Shown: piece by piece, positions 37,098 through 46,370 of the stretch | Position numbering within the stretch: position 1 is the stretch's first letter | Layout of the letters: each line of letters starts with the position of its first letter | NCBI RefSeq assembly: GCF_003640665.1 | Contig: NZ_QQXL01000002.1 | Location: 124,001-188,000 of the forward strand | DNA length: 64,000 nucleotides | Source: Galactobacter caseinivorans | Lineage (GTDB): Bacteria > Actinomycetota > Actinomycetes > Actinomycetales > Micrococcaceae | Direction of reading: 5' to 3' | Position numbers and translations under genes: made by a program | The notes under the pieces: model-generated | Seen by the model: only the letters and a program-made list of their open reading frames with translations | Told to the model about the DNA's origin: nothing | Database searches by the model: none

Positions 37098-38573
37098 ATG
37101 ACCATCACGAACCCGGAGAAGACCGGAATCCCTCAGGTCGCCATTAACGACATCGGCTCGGAAGAGGACTTCCTCGCCGCTGTTGATGCAACGATCAAGT
37201 ACTTCAACGATGGCGATCTCGTTGAGGGCCAGGTCGTTAAGGTCGATCATGACGAGGTCCTCCTGGACATCGGCTACAAGACCGAGGGTGTCATCCCGTC
37301 CCGCGAGCTCTCCATCAAGCACGATGTGGATCCGTCCGACGTCGTCGCCGTGGGCGACACCGTGGAGGCCCTTGTTCTCACCAAGGAGGACAAGGAAGGC
37401 CGTCTGATCCTGTCGAAGAAGCGCGCTCAGTACGAGCGTGCCTGGGGCGACATCGAGAAGATCAAGGAAGAGGACGGCGTCGTCACCGGCACCGTCATCG
37501 AGGTCGTCAAGGGTGGCCTCATCCTGGACATCGGCCTGCGTGGCTTCCTCCCCGCCTCCCTCGTGGAGATGCGTCGCGTCCGCGACCTGGCCCCGTACAT
37601 CGGCCAGCAGCTGGAAGCCAAGATCATCGAGCTGGACAAGAACCGCAACAACGTGGTCCTGTCCCGCCGTGCCTGGTTGGAAGAGACGCAGTCGGCCGTT
37701 CGTACCGACTTCCTCAACAAGCTCGAGAAGGGCCAGGTCCGCGAGGGCGTTGTGTCCTCCATCGTCAACTTCGGCGCCTTCGTCGACCTGGGCGGCGTGG
37801 ACGGCCTCGTGCACGTCTCCGAGCTCTCCTGGAAGCACATCGACCACCCCTCCGAGGTGGTTGAGGTGGGCCAGAAGGTCACCGTTGAGGTCCTCGAGGT
37901 GGACATGGACCGCGAGCGCGTGTCCCTGTCGCTGAAGGCCACCCAGGAAGATCCGTGGCAGGCATTCGCCCGCACCCACGCCCTGGGCCAGGTTGTCCCG
38001 GGCAAGGTCACCAAGCTGGTTCCGTTCGGCGCGTTTGTGCGTGTCGAGGACGGCATCGAGGGCCTGGTGCACATCTCCGAGCTGGCCGAGCGTCACATCG
38101 ACCTCGCCGAGCAGGTTGTCTCCGTTGGCGAAGAGATCTTCGTCAAGGTCATCGACATCGACCTGGAGCGTCGCCGCATCTCGCTGTCGCTGAAGCAGGC
38201 CAACGAGGGCGTCGATCCCGAGGGCACCGAGTTCGATCCGGCTCTGTACGGCATGGCCGCGGAGTACGACGAGCAGGGCAACTACAAGTACCCCGAGGGC
38301 TTCGATCCGGAGACCAACGAGTGGCTTGATGGCTACGAGGCTCAGCGTTCGGTCTGGGAAGGCCAGTACGCCGAGGCTCAGGCCCGCTGGGAGGCCCACA
38401 AGAAGCAGGTTGCCGCCGCTGCGGAGCAGGATTCCGCTGCAGGCACCGCCGCTGCTGCACCGGCCACCTACTCCTCAGAGGCCCCCGTGGCCGAGGATTC
38501 GGAGACCGATTCCGGCACGCTGGCTTCCGACGAGGCGCTTGCCGCCTTGCGTGAGAAGCTCACCGGCAACTGA
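37098..38573 (+). CDS. rpsA: 30S ribosomal protein S1
   Basis: The 491-residue protein has four S1 OB-fold domains starting near Gly39, Gly127, Gly212 and Gly297 (for example GQVREGVVSSIVNFGAF), the usual actinobacterial number, then an acidic Ala/Ser/Glu-rich tail. S1 helps to recruit mRNA to the 30S subunit. Codon choice differs sharply from neighbours (TTC, GTC, CGT, AAG dominate), indicating very high expression. Only a weak GGAG is seen 10 bases before the ATG. It has its own promoter and a strong terminator. Confidence 0.97.
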   Translation: MTITNPEKTGIPQVAINDIGSEEDFLAAVDATIKYFNDGDLVEGQVVKVDHDEVLLDIGYKTEGVIPSRELSIKHDVDPSDVVAVGDTVEALVLTKEDKEGRLILSKKRAQYERAWGDIEKIKEEDGVVTGTVIEVVKGGLILDIGLRGFLPASLVEMRRVRDLAPYIGQQLEAKIIELDKNRNNVVLSRRAWLEETQSAVRTDFLNKLEKGQVREGVVSSIVNFGAFVDLGGVDGLVHVSELSWKHIDHPSEVVEVGQKVTVEVLEVDMDRERVSLSLKATQEDPWQAFARTHALGQVVPGKVTKLVPFGAFVRVEDGIEGLVHISELAERHIDLAEQVVSVGEEIFVKVIDIDLERRRISLSLKQANEGVDPEGTEFDPALYGMAAEYDEQGNYKYPEGFDPETNEWLDGYEAQRSVWEGQYAEAQARWEAHKKQVAAAAEQDSAAGTAAAAPATYSSEAPVAEDSETDSGTLASDEALAALREKLTGN

Positions 38574-38612
38574 TTGCTTCCCGGTCACTGACCGGGGCGC
38601 GTCAACCGCTTG

Positions 38613-38650
38613 AGAGGGCGGGCCTTCCCCACGGGGAGGGCCCGCCCTCT
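38613..38650 (+). terminator. Terminator of rpsA
   Basis: AGAGGGCGGG (38613-38622) pairs with CCCGCCCTCT (38641-38650), and an inner CCTTCCCC/GGGGAGGG stem extends it. TTGGCG follows. Confidence 0.85.
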
Positions 38651-38738
38651 TGGCGTTTCAGGAGCCAGAAGCGGGAGCGCGTGCCGGCGGGCGGCCGGCG
38701 CAAGAATGAGGAACACGACGCACGGAAGGGAAGCCAAC

Positions 38739-39086
38739 ATGAGCCAGGACTGGGTCAAGGTCACGCGAGAGGACGGCGAGACGGTGGGCTGGCTTGAGCC
38801 CCTGGATGCCGAGTATGCGCTGTTGCGCCCGAGGGATGTGCTTGGCCACGTGGCCGGTCCGGATGCCGAGTGGGTTCCGGCGGAGGAGTGCCTGCAGGAG
38901 CTGGGGCTGGCGCATGTGGCGGAGGCCTGGAACCTAGATGGGGATCCGCGGGCCCTCAGCATCGTGGAGCTCTCGTCAGCTGGGATCTGGGTGGGCGACC
39001 GGATGCTGACGAAGGCCCTAGCACCCACCGAGCGGGTGATGGTGGCGTGGCCGGATACCGCGGGGCGGCTCAGCCGCGGCGCGTAG
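38739..39086 (+). CDS. Small soluble protein of unknown function
   Basis: The 115-residue acidic protein has no membrane segment or known catalytic motif. Its strands (WVKVTREDGETVGWLEPLD, SIVELSSAGIWVGDRM) suggest a small beta-rich domain. GGAAGGG lies 8 bases before the ATG. It ends 17 bases inside the 3' end of the convergent methyltransferase gene. I regard it as a real conserved-type gene because its codon pattern is normal, but no function can be given. Confidence 0.65.
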   Translation: MSQDWVKVTREDGETVGWLEPLDAEYALLRPRDVLGHVAGPDAEWVPAEECLQELGLAHVAEAWNLDGDPRALSIVELSSAGIWVGDRMLTKALAPTERVMVAWPDTAGRLSRGA

Positions 39087-40266
39087 AGACCGTCAGCGTG
39101 AAGGTCTTATCCCTGGCCAGCTGCTGGGTGGGCCCCACCAGCCGTTCAAGGCGTGGCCTGTAGCGCAGGTGGGAGTTCCACACGCAGACGAGCGTGCCGC
39201 CCGGGCGCAGCATGCGGGCGGCGGAGCGGATGAGCTTGCTGGCGATGCCGGTGTGCACGGTGCCGCCCTGATGGAAGGGCGGGTTCAGCAAGACCAGCTC
39301 CGCCGCGCCGTCTGGGAGATGATCGCCGCCGTCCGCTCGCACCACGCTCACGCGGTCCTGCACGCCGTTCAGCGCGGCGCTCAGCTCGGCGGATGCTACG
39401 GCGTCGGCGGAGTCATCGGTCGCCTCGATGTGGGCCTGGGGCCAGGTGAGGGCGGCCCAGCAGGCGATGGTGCCGTTGCCGCACCCCAGGTCAACGACCA
39501 GGGGCGTGGCGAGGGCGGCCTCCCCAGGGGGTAGCTGCCAATCGCTTTGATCAAGGGTGCGCAGCATCAGGGCGGTGCCCGGATCCAGGTCCGCGCCGCC
39601 AAAGGCCTCTGCCAGGGCGGCCAGTTTCAGGCGCCGCCCCCCGGCGTTGACGGTGCTGTGGACGGGCGCAGGCATGCCCGACGCCGCTGGGTTACCTTGC
39701 GCGCCCGGCCCGGCCACCGCGCTGTGTTGGGCCAGCAGCAGCCGGGACTTGCGTTCAGCGCGCTGGGGTTGCACCTGGCCAAAGTGCTGGGCCAGCGGTG
39801 CGTTCATGCCAACGCTGAGGTGCTTGATGCGCCCGCCGGCGATCAGGAGCGCGTCCGGGGCGGCGTGGGCCGCCATCCGGGCCCCGCGCTCCACGGCCGC
39901 CACGGACCGGGGCAGCTGCCACAGGATGAGCCGGGCCCCAGCGAAGGAGTCCGGATGAGCTGGCAGGTGGCGGTAGCCGGCCGGATCCAGCTGCACTTCC
40001 GCGGCGTTGGCATCGAGCGCACGCTCGTGCACCAGGCGATCTTGGATCACGCGCATGCCGTGCAGGCCCTGGGCAAGAAGGGAGAGCGTGATGGCGCCGT
40101 GGCGTTCTCCGACCACCACGACGTCCGCCCCCGTGAGGCCCCGCTCGCGGGCAGCAACCAGGCCCTCGCGGACCAAGAGTTCGTCAGTGGCGTCGTGCGC
40201 CTGCAGGGTGGGATCCTCCACGTCGGGGCGGCGGCTGAGCAGGTCCAAGTCCAGGGGAGTGCTCAC
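39070..40266 (-). CDS. RsmC/RlmG-like rRNA guanine-N2 methyltransferase
   Basis: The 398-residue protein has a degenerate N-terminal methyltransferase half and an active C-terminal half with SAM motif VVDLGCGNGTIACWAA and catalytic motif LNPPFHQGG, the layout of RsmC and RlmG, which make m2G in 16S or 23S rRNA. The C-terminal region (VCVWNSHLRYRPRLERLVG) is typical of the RlmG side, but I cannot decide between them. The GTG at 40266 overlaps the stop of the upstream IMPACT gene (GTGA). The two genes form a small operon. Confidence 0.85.
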   Translation of the reverse strand: MSTPLDLDLLSRRPDVEDPTLQAHDATDELLVREGLVAARERGLTGADVVVVGERHGAITLSLLAQGLHGMRVIQDRLVHERALDANAAEVQLDPAGYRHLPAHPDSFAGARLILWQLPRSVAAVERGARMAAHAAPDALLIAGGRIKHLSVGMNAPLAQHFGQVQPQRAERKSRLLLAQHSAVAGPGAQGNPAASGMPAPVHSTVNAGGRRLKLAALAEAFGGADLDPGTALMLRTLDQSDWQLPPGEAALATPLVVDLGCGNGTIACWAALTWPQAHIEATDDSADAVASAELSAALNGVQDRVSVVRADGGDHLPDGAAELVLLNPPFHQGGTVHTGIASKLIRSAARMLRPGGTLVCVWNSHLRYRPRLERLVGPTQQLARDKTFTLTVSTRRG

Positions 40267-40952
40267 TGCGCCCACACCGCCCGGCCCCTACTCGTGCTTG
40301 CGCGTCCGCCCAGTGCCTGTGCCACGCGGTCGGTGGCTGCGCGCAGCGCGGCTTCCGCGTCGTCGACCGCCAAGGTGACGTGTGCGGCGTCGGCCGTGTA
40401 CTGGGTGGAGGTGACCGCGGGGCCCAAGGCGCGCAACGCATGCTCGGCGCGGCCAGCCTCGGCGATGGGAATCGTGACGACCAGCTCGCGGCGGCGGATC
40501 CAGGTCAAGGGGGTCGCGACGCTGAGGGCCTGGGAAACCGAGTCGGAGTATGCGCGCACCAGCCCGCCCGCTCCCAGGAGGATGCCGCCAAACCAGCGCG
40601 TGGTCACGGCGACCACGTCGCTCAGGTTCCGCACGCCCTGGGAGACCTCACGCTGGAGCAGGGCCTGCATCATGGGGACCCCGGCTGTGCCGCCAGGTTC
40701 GCCGTCGTCGCTGGAACGCTGGATCTCGCGATCAGGGCCAAGCACAAAGGCGCTGCAGTGATGGCGCGCGTCATGATGGGCTCTGCGCTGTTCCTCAATC
40801 ACCTGGCGCGCCGCGTCCTCGCTACCCACCGGAACCAGGCGGGTCAGGAAGACCGAGCGCTGAATCTCCAGGGTGTGCTCCACCTCAGCCGCCACGGTGG
40901 TGTACGCCGTGGCGCGCGCCTGATCGGCGGGGTGAACGGGGAGGGAAGACAC
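40263..40952 (-). CDS. IMPACT/YigZ-family protein
   Basis: The 229-residue protein matches the YigZ/IMPACT family: HHCSAFVLGPDREIQRSSDDGEPGGTAGVPM (seen as RSSDDGEPGGTAGVPM) and TTRWFGGILLGAGGLVRAYSD. A C-terminal ferredoxin-like domain follows. Eukaryotic IMPACT controls Gcn2; bacterial roles are unclear but link to translation. The GTG start has TAGACT on the minus strand (40964-40959) ending six bases before it, again a leaderless layout. It is coupled to the rRNA methyltransferase gene. Confidence 0.9.
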   Translation of the reverse strand: MSSLPVHPADQARATAYTTVAAEVEHTLEIQRSVFLTRLVPVGSEDAARQVIEEQRRAHHDARHHCSAFVLGPDREIQRSSDDGEPGGTAGVPMMQALLQREVSQGVRNLSDVVAVTTRWFGGILLGAGGLVRAYSDSVSQALSVATPLTWIRRRELVVTIPIAEAGRAEHALRALGPAVTSTQYTADAAHVTLAVDDAEAALRAATDRVAQALGGRASTSRGRAVWAQ

Positions 40953-41058
40953 GGGCCCAGTCTATCCGGCCGCGCCGCGCGATGGTCCTCAGGTGCCGCC
41001 CCGGCGTTCGCCTTCAGCCGCGGCTCCCGCCGTCCACCGTTTGGGGCAGAATGGCGGC

Positions 41059-41673
41059 ATGTCTCCCACTGCCTCCCCCCGCCCTCGCATCGGCCTCACC
41101 GGCGGCATCGCCTCCGGCAAGTCCACCGTGGCCCGACTGCTGGCGGCCAAGGGCGCCGTCATCATCGACGCCGACGCCATCGTGCGCGAGCTCCAACAGC
41201 CCGGGGGAGCGGCCCTGGCCGGCATCGTCTCCGAGTTTGGGGAGGGCATGCTGGCGCCGGATTCAACCCTGGACCGGGCGGCCCTCGGGGCGCTCGTCTT
41301 TGGTGATGACCGGGCCCGCGAGCGCCTCAACGCGGTGGTCCATCCGCTCGTCCGGGAGGAGGCCGCCCGGCGCATCGCGGCGGCGCCGGAGGGTTCCACG
41401 CTCGTGGAGGACATCCCCTTGCTGGTGGAGACGGGCCAGGCCGGCCGCTTCGATCGGGTTGTGGTGGTGCAGGCATCGCGGGAGGAGCGCATCCGCCGGA
41501 TGGTCTCGGACCGGGCCATGACGCCCCACGACGCGGCGGCACGCATCGACGCGCAGGCCACCGATGCCCAGCGCGCGGAGGTGGCGACCGACGTGATCAC
41601 GAACGACGCCGACGTCGAGCATCTCAGCGCTCAGGTGGACGCCTTCTGGGAGTCCCTGGGACGGGCCGAGTAG
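41059..41673 (+). CDS. coaE: Dephospho-CoA kinase
   Basis: The 204-residue kinase phosphorylates dephospho-CoA, the last step of coenzyme A synthesis. The P-loop GGIASGKS spans residues 15-22, followed by DADAIVRELQQPG and the LID region SREERIRRMVSDR. The ATG was chosen because CAGAAT (41047-41052) ends six bases before it and the family N-terminus follows. There is no fused UPF0157 domain as found in Mycobacterium. It lies upstream of the accessory regulator/permease pair that separates it from uvrB. Confidence 0.95.
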   Translation: MSPTASPRPRIGLTGGIASGKSTVARLLAAKGAVIIDADAIVRELQQPGGAALAGIVSEFGEGMLAPDSTLDRAALGALVFGDDRARERLNAVVHPLVREEAARRIAAAPEGSTLVEDIPLLVETGQAGRFDRVVVVQASREERIRRMVSDRAMTPHDAAARIDAQATDAQRAEVATDVITNDADVEHLSAQVDAFWESLGRAE

Positions 41674-41686
41674 CGGGCCGTCAGGT

Positions 41687-42670
41687 CTAGGAAGCCGGTC
41701 TTCCGGCGGCGGGCTCTTCGGCACCTGCACGAAAAGCGTGGCGGTAGCGAGCCGGGGTGATGCCCAGCGCGCGCACGAACTGCAGCCGCAGGCGGTCCGC
41801 GTCCCGGTAGCGAACCCTGGAGGCGATGGCGTCCAGGGGGAGGGCGGAACGCTCCAGAAGTTCCTGGGCTGCCCCCACCCGCCGGCTGGTGAGCCACTGG
41901 TGGGGGGTCGTTCCCAGTTCGGCGGCAAAACGCCGCGCAAAGCTGCGGGGGCTCATGCACGCGAGTGCCGCCATGCTCCCCACCGTGTGCGGCTCGGCGA
42001 GCTTCGAGAGGACCCTTTCCAGGCTGGGACCGAGCGTGGCGTCCCTGGTGGCAGGCACGCCGACCTCGAGGTATTGCTTTTGATTTCCTTCCCGATGCGG
42101 CGAAACCACCATGCGTCGGGCGATGGCGCTGGCGATGGTGTGCCCCAGCTCGCGGCGAACCAGGTGGAGAAGTGTGTCGATGGCGGCGCCAGTGCCTGCA
42201 GCGGTGATCACGGATCCGGCGTCGATGTACAGGGCATCGGGCACAACGGTCACCGACGGGTACTGCTCCTGTAGCTGATCCGCGTACATCCAGTGTGTGG
42301 TGCAACTGAGGCCGTCCAGCAGGCCGGAGTCGGCCAAGAGGAAGGCGCCGCTACACAGCGACACCAAGATGGCACCGTTGTCCCGCGCTTGGAGCAGGGC
42401 CCGGCGCTCCGCGTCCGAGCAACGAGAGGGCAGCGAGGCGCTGACGATCACGATGTCCGCGTCGAGCAGGCCGGCGAGCGAATGCGTGGCCTGCACGCTC
42501 ACCTGCGCGGTGTGCTTGGTGACGACGGAGCGGGGGCCGTCCTCCGCGCAGACCCGATAGTCAAAGCGGGGCACGCCGGCGTCGGTGCGGTCGATGCCGA
42601 AGACCTCCGCCGTCATGCCGAATTCAAAGAGGGAGAGCCCGTCCCTGACCAGAACCGCCACGCTTTTCAT
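41687..42670 (-). CDS. GlxA-family AraC-type regulator (DJ-1/PfpI plus HTH)
   Basis: The 327-residue regulator has an N-terminal DJ-1/PfpI-like domain (about residues 1-180, VSLCSGAFLLADSGLLDGLSCTTHW seen as SLCSGAFLLADSGLLDG) and a C-terminal AraC double helix-turn-helix (about 225-312, ALACMSPRSFARRF and AAQELLERSALPLDAIA). GlxA-type proteins often activate amine or amino-acid catabolism and transport genes. It is divergent from the amino-acid permease gene, which is its most likely target. TAAGCT on the minus strand (42684-42679) lies eight bases before the ATG. Confidence 0.9.
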   Translation of the reverse strand: MKSVAVLVRDGLSLFEFGMTAEVFGIDRTDAGVPRFDYRVCAEDGPRSVVTKHTAQVSVQATHSLAGLLDADIVIVSASLPSRCSDAERRALLQARDNGAILVSLCSGAFLLADSGLLDGLSCTTHWMYADQLQEQYPSVTVVPDALYIDAGSVITAAGTGAAIDTLLHLVRRELGHTIASAIARRMVVSPHREGNQKQYLEVGVPATRDATLGPSLERVLSKLAEPHTVGSMAALACMSPRSFARRFAAELGTTPHQWLTSRRVGAAQELLERSALPLDAIASRVRYRDADRLRLQFVRALGITPARYRHAFRAGAEEPAAGRPAS

Positions 42671-42764
42671 GTTTCATGAGCTTACGCGCGGATTGGCAAG
42701 AAAGCACGGGAAGCTGTCCTTTCTACCAGTCGACCGGCCACACCACGCCTACAAGACTGGAGGA

Positions 42765-44066
42765 ATGAGAAAAAGCGCGGCAGTGGAGAACGAATCAGGC
42801 TTCCTCTCGCGCACGGGCGCCGTGGTGGTGGCCTTCGCCTCGGTGGTCGGATCCGGAGTGGTAGTGGTCCCTGCGGCCGTCCTGGCCGGGAGCGGCTCCG
42901 CGGCGGTGCTGGTGTGGGTCTCGACCGCCTTGCTGTGCGTGCCCATGATCATGCTGTTCCGCGACACCGTCCTCCGTTCGGGTGGAGCGGCGGATCCACT
43001 GCGCCACAGCGTGCACCGAGGGCTGGGCCCCACTGCTGGCCGTATGATTCCGCTCTGCTTTGTTCTGGTGGTGGTGGTGGGTTTACCGACCAGCGCCGTC
43101 GCCGGAGCGCACCTGCTCGCTGCGGTGGTCCCGCTTCCGTTCCCACCCGTGGCCCTGGCCGTGGTGGTGTTGGGGATTGCCGTCGCGGCGAATCTGGTGG
43201 GAGGCAGGGCCAGTGCGCAGGTGCAGGCATGGGGTGCCGGAGCGCTGGTCGCGGTGCTGATGGTTGCCGCCGCGGTGGCCGCGCAGCACCCGGCTCATGA
43301 TCTCCGGTTGGTCCCGGAGGCGGCCGGTCTATGGGCGGTTCCGAGCGGGATGCTCATCGCATTCTGGGCCGTCGTGGGCTTCGAGAACCTCACCTTCGTG
43401 GCCAGGGACATGCGCAACCCACGACGTGATTTTGGCTTTGTCTCCGTGATTGCGCTGATACTCCTGGTGGGGCTCGCGATTCTCCTGACCGTCGTTACCT
43501 CTCTGCGTTTGGCCACGGCGGACCCGGTGACGGGGGTGATCGACGCGGTGCAGGCCGGCATCGGGGGACAGATCCTTGCGCCGATCGTGGCCGGGGTCGG
43601 CGCCGGTGGGGTACTGCTCAACGCCCTGGCCTGGGTGCGGGGATGTGCGATGGTGTTGCAGGGTGCCTCCCGCGAGGGCATCATCCTGCCCGGGCGGCTG
43701 GTCTCTCCCGGGGAGGCCCCGCGCAGGGCCATCTGGGTGCTGTCGGTGTGCTTTGTGCTCACGCTGATGGTGCTGTCTCTGTGGCCGGAGCGGGTGGTTG
43801 ACCTGCTCGCCGCGGCCAGCGCAGTGTTCGTGCTGATCTATGTGATGTGCATTCTTGCGTACCTCAGGCTGCGTCCGCCGCTGGGATGGGCGCTGGCGAA
43901 TGTTCTTGTGCTGGCCGTCATGATGCTGATGCTGCTCGGTTCCGGAGTCAGATCCGTGTACGGGGTGTGCGTGCTGCTCGTGGCCGCTGTGGTGGCCGGG
44001 CCGGTCTTCCGGAAGCGAAATCCGGCCGATCCGGAACCGAGGTGTCGGCCCCGAGCCGTACCCTAG
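42765..44066 (+). CDS. APC-superfamily amino-acid/polyamine permease
   Basis: The 433-residue protein has about twelve hydrophobic segments. The start [34 protein letters not shown] (helix 1 with a glycine-rich GSGV break) is typical of APC-type amino-acid permeases, as is [23 protein letters not shown]. The substrate is not readable. GGAGGA precedes the ATG. The divergent GlxA-type regulator probably controls it. The pair sits between coaE and uvrB and looks like an accessory insertion. uvrB begins four bases after its stop. Confidence 0.88.
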   Translation: MRKSAAVENESGFLSRTGAVVVAFASVVGSGVVVVPAAVLAGSGSAAVLVWVSTALLCVPMIMLFRDTVLRSGGAADPLRHSVHRGLGPTAGRMIPLCFVLVVVVGLPTSAVAGAHLLAAVVPLPFPPVALAVVVLGIAVAANLVGGRASAQVQAWGAGALVAVLMVAAAVAAQHPAHDLRLVPEAAGLWAVPSGMLIAFWAVVGFENLTFVARDMRNPRRDFGFVSVIALILLVGLAILLTVVTSLRLATADPVTGVIDAVQAGIGGQILAPIVAGVGAGGVLLNALAWVRGCAMVLQGASREGIILPGRLVSPGEAPRRAIWVLSVCFVLTLMVLSLWPERVVDLLAAASAVFVLIYVMCILAYLRLRPPLGWALANVLVLAVMMLMLLGSGVRSVYGVCVLLVAAVVAGPVFRKRNPADPEPRCRPRAVP

Positions 44067-44070
44067 GAGC

Positions 44071-46185
44071 ATGTCTCTTGCTCAGAAAATTGAACGCGTT
44101 GTTGCCCCCTTTGAGGTGATCTCGGAGTTCCGTCCAGCCGGGGATCAGCCCAAGGCCATCGCAGAACTTTCCGAGCGCATCAACGGCGGGGAAAAGGACG
44201 TGGTGCTGCTGGGCGCCACAGGAACGGGCAAGTCCGCTACCGCGGCCTGGCTCGTGGAGGCCGTGCAGCGGCCCACGCTGGTGTTGGTCCAAAACAAGAC
44301 CCTGGCCGCGCAGCTGGCCAACGAGTTCCGCGAGCTCTTGCCCAATAACGCGGTGGAGTACTTCGTCTCCTACTACGACTACTACCAGCCTGAGGCCTAT
44401 GTGGCGCAGACGGACACCTTCATCGAGAAGGACTCCTCCGTCAACGAGGAGGTGGAGCGCCTGCGGCACTCCGCCACCAACGCGCTGCTGACGCGGCGGG
44501 ACGTGATCGTGGTCGCCACGGTCTCCTGCATCTACGGCCTGGGTACTCCTGAGGAATACATCGAGCAGATGGTCACGCTCAAGGTGGGCCAGGAGATTGA
44601 CCGCGATGTGCTGCTGCGCCGCTTCGTGGGAATGCAGTACGCGCGCAACGACATCGACTTTCACCGCGGCACCTTCCGCGTGCGTGGTGACACGGTAGAG
44701 ATCATCCCCATGTATGAGGAGCTCGCCGTGCGCGTGGAGCTCTTTGGGGACGAGATCGAGTCCATCCAGACGCTGAACCCGCTCACGGGTGAGGTGGTGC
44801 GGGATGAAACGGAGATGTACATCTTCCCGGCCTCGCACTACGTGGCCGGCCACGACCGCATGCAGAAGGCCATCACGTCCATCGAGGACGAACTCGCGGT
44901 GCGGCTGCAGGAGTTTGAGGAACAGCACAAGCTGGTGGAGGCTCAGCGGCTGCGCATGCGCACCACCTATGACCTCGAGATGATGCAGCAGATGGGCTTC
45001 ACCAACGGCATTGAGAACTACTCGCGCCACATCGATGGACGCGGGCCGGGCTCCGCCCCTCACTGCCTGCTTGACTACTTCCCGGATGACTTCCTGCTGG
45101 TCATTGACGAGTCCCACGTGACGGTGCCGCAGATCGGCGCCATGTATGAGGGGGACATGTCCCGCAAGCGCACCCTGGTGGAGCACGGCTTCCGCTTGCC
45201 CTCCGCCATGGATAACCGGCCCCTGAAATGGGACGAGTTCCAGGAGCGCATTGGCCAGACCGTCTACATGTCCGCCACACCAGGCAAGTACGAGCTGGGT
45301 AAGGCGGATGGTTACGTGGAGCAGATCATCCGGCCCACGGGCCTGGTGGATCCCCACGTGGTGGTCAAGCCAACCAAGGGCCAGATCGATGACCTGCTGG
45401 GAGAGATCAACGAGCGCGTTCAGAAGAATGAACGCGTGCTGGTGACCACCCTGACCAAGCGCATGGCAGAGGACCTGACGGGGTACCTGGCGGAGAACGG
45501 CATCAAGGTGGAGTACCTGCACTCCGATGTTGACACGCTGCGACGCGTTGAGTTGCTGCGTGAGCTGCGCCAGGGCGTCTTTGACGTGCTGGTGGGCATC
45601 AACCTGCTGCGAGAGGGCCTAGACCTCCCAGAGGTCTCCCTCGTGGCGATCCTGGATGCGGACAAGGAGGGCTTCCTGCGCTCGGCAACCTCACTCATCC
45701 AGACCATCGGGCGTGCCGCTCGTAACGTCTCCGGTGAGGTCCACATGTACGCGGATCGCATCACGGATTCCATGCGCCAGGCGCTGGATGAGACGGATCG
45801 CCGCCGCGAGATCCAAGAGCAGTACAACACCGACCACGGCCTCTCGCCGCAGCCGCTGCGCAAGAAGATCGCTGACATCACGGACCAGCTGGCCCGGGAA
45901 GACGCAGACACCGCAGAGCTCCTGGGCAACTTTGACTACGGCAAGGGCCACCGCGGCTTCACGGCCATCGGAGGCGACGGGAAGGCCGCGAATCAGGCCG
46001 AGCGCGCGCTGGCCCGCGACGGCCTGGTGGTGGCACCAAGCGAGGACCTGGCCTCGCTCATCAAGCACCTCACCGACCAGATGCACACCGCCGCATCCGA
46101 TTTGCACTTCGAGTTGGCGGCACGCCTGCGTGATGAGGTGCAGGATCTGAAGAAGGAACTGCGCGCCATGCGCTCCGCGGAATGA
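44071..46185 (+). CDS. uvrB: UvrABC excinuclease subunit B
   Basis: The 704-residue helicase-like protein verifies DNA damage and loads UvrC. Walker A GATGTGKS is at residues 48-55; the beta-hairpin [32 protein letters not shown], the HSDVDTLRR and [15 protein letters not shown] helicase motifs, and the C-terminal UVR domain ([22 protein letters not shown]) are all present. TACCCT (44059-44064) ends six bases before the ATG inside the permease's last codons, so uvrB may have its own leaderless promoter; AGGAG also lies there. No LexA box was found immediately upstream. Confidence 0.98.
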   Translation: MSLAQKIERVVAPFEVISEFRPAGDQPKAIAELSERINGGEKDVVLLGATGTGKSATAAWLVEAVQRPTLVLVQNKTLAAQLANEFRELLPNNAVEYFVSYYDYYQPEAYVAQTDTFIEKDSSVNEEVERLRHSATNALLTRRDVIVVATVSCIYGLGTPEEYIEQMVTLKVGQEIDRDVLLRRFVGMQYARNDIDFHRGTFRVRGDTVEIIPMYEELAVRVELFGDEIESIQTLNPLTGEVVRDETEMYIFPASHYVAGHDRMQKAITSIEDELAVRLQEFEEQHKLVEAQRLRMRTTYDLEMMQQMGFTNGIENYSRHIDGRGPGSAPHCLLDYFPDDFLLVIDESHVTVPQIGAMYEGDMSRKRTLVEHGFRLPSAMDNRPLKWDEFQERIGQTVYMSATPGKYELGKADGYVEQIIRPTGLVDPHVVVKPTKGQIDDLLGEINERVQKNERVLVTTLTKRMAEDLTGYLAENGIKVEYLHSDVDTLRRVELLRELRQGVFDVLVGINLLREGLDLPEVSLVAILDADKEGFLRSATSLIQTIGRAARNVSGEVHMYADRITDSMRQALDETDRRREIQEQYNTDHGLSPQPLRKKIADITDQLAREDADTAELLGNFDYGKGHRGFTAIGGDGKAANQAERALARDGLVVAPSEDLASLIKHLTDQMHTAASDLHFELAARLRDEVQDLKKELRAMRSAE

Positions 46186-46202
46186 GCACCGCGCCGCTCG
46201 TG

Positions 46203-46208
46203 TAATAT
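46203..46208 (+). promoter_or_regulatory. -10 hexamer of the terC transcript
   Basis: TAATAT, preceded by TG (extended -10), lies 18 bases after the uvrB stop and places the transcript start at the beginning of the terC leader RNA. Confidence 0.6.
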
Positions 46209-46213
46209 TGGTC

Positions 46214-46330
46214 AAAGCGTAGGGGAGTATCCTTCAGCGCCGAACTCGTCAACACGTGGGGCACCGTTGCCCCGCCGGGTACGGCGGCCGCCCAGGGCGG
46301 TGGAGAGACTTGCGGGAATCTCAGCACCCT
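46214..46330 (+). ncRNA. yybP-ykoY-type manganese riboswitch leader
   Basis: The leader contains the class hallmarks in order: GGGGAGTAT (46222-46230), CTCGTCAACACGTGGGG with its GGGGCACC/TTGCCCC hairpin, and the second conserved loop GGTGGAGAGACTT (46299-46311). It directly precedes a TerC-family gene, the usual partner of this Mn2+-sensing RNA. The expression platform is not clear; GC-rich sequence 46331-46360 may occlude the ribosome site. Confidence 0.75.
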
Positions 46331-46370
46331 CGCCATTGCGGGCGGGGGCTCCCCGAAAGGCAGATCCCCC

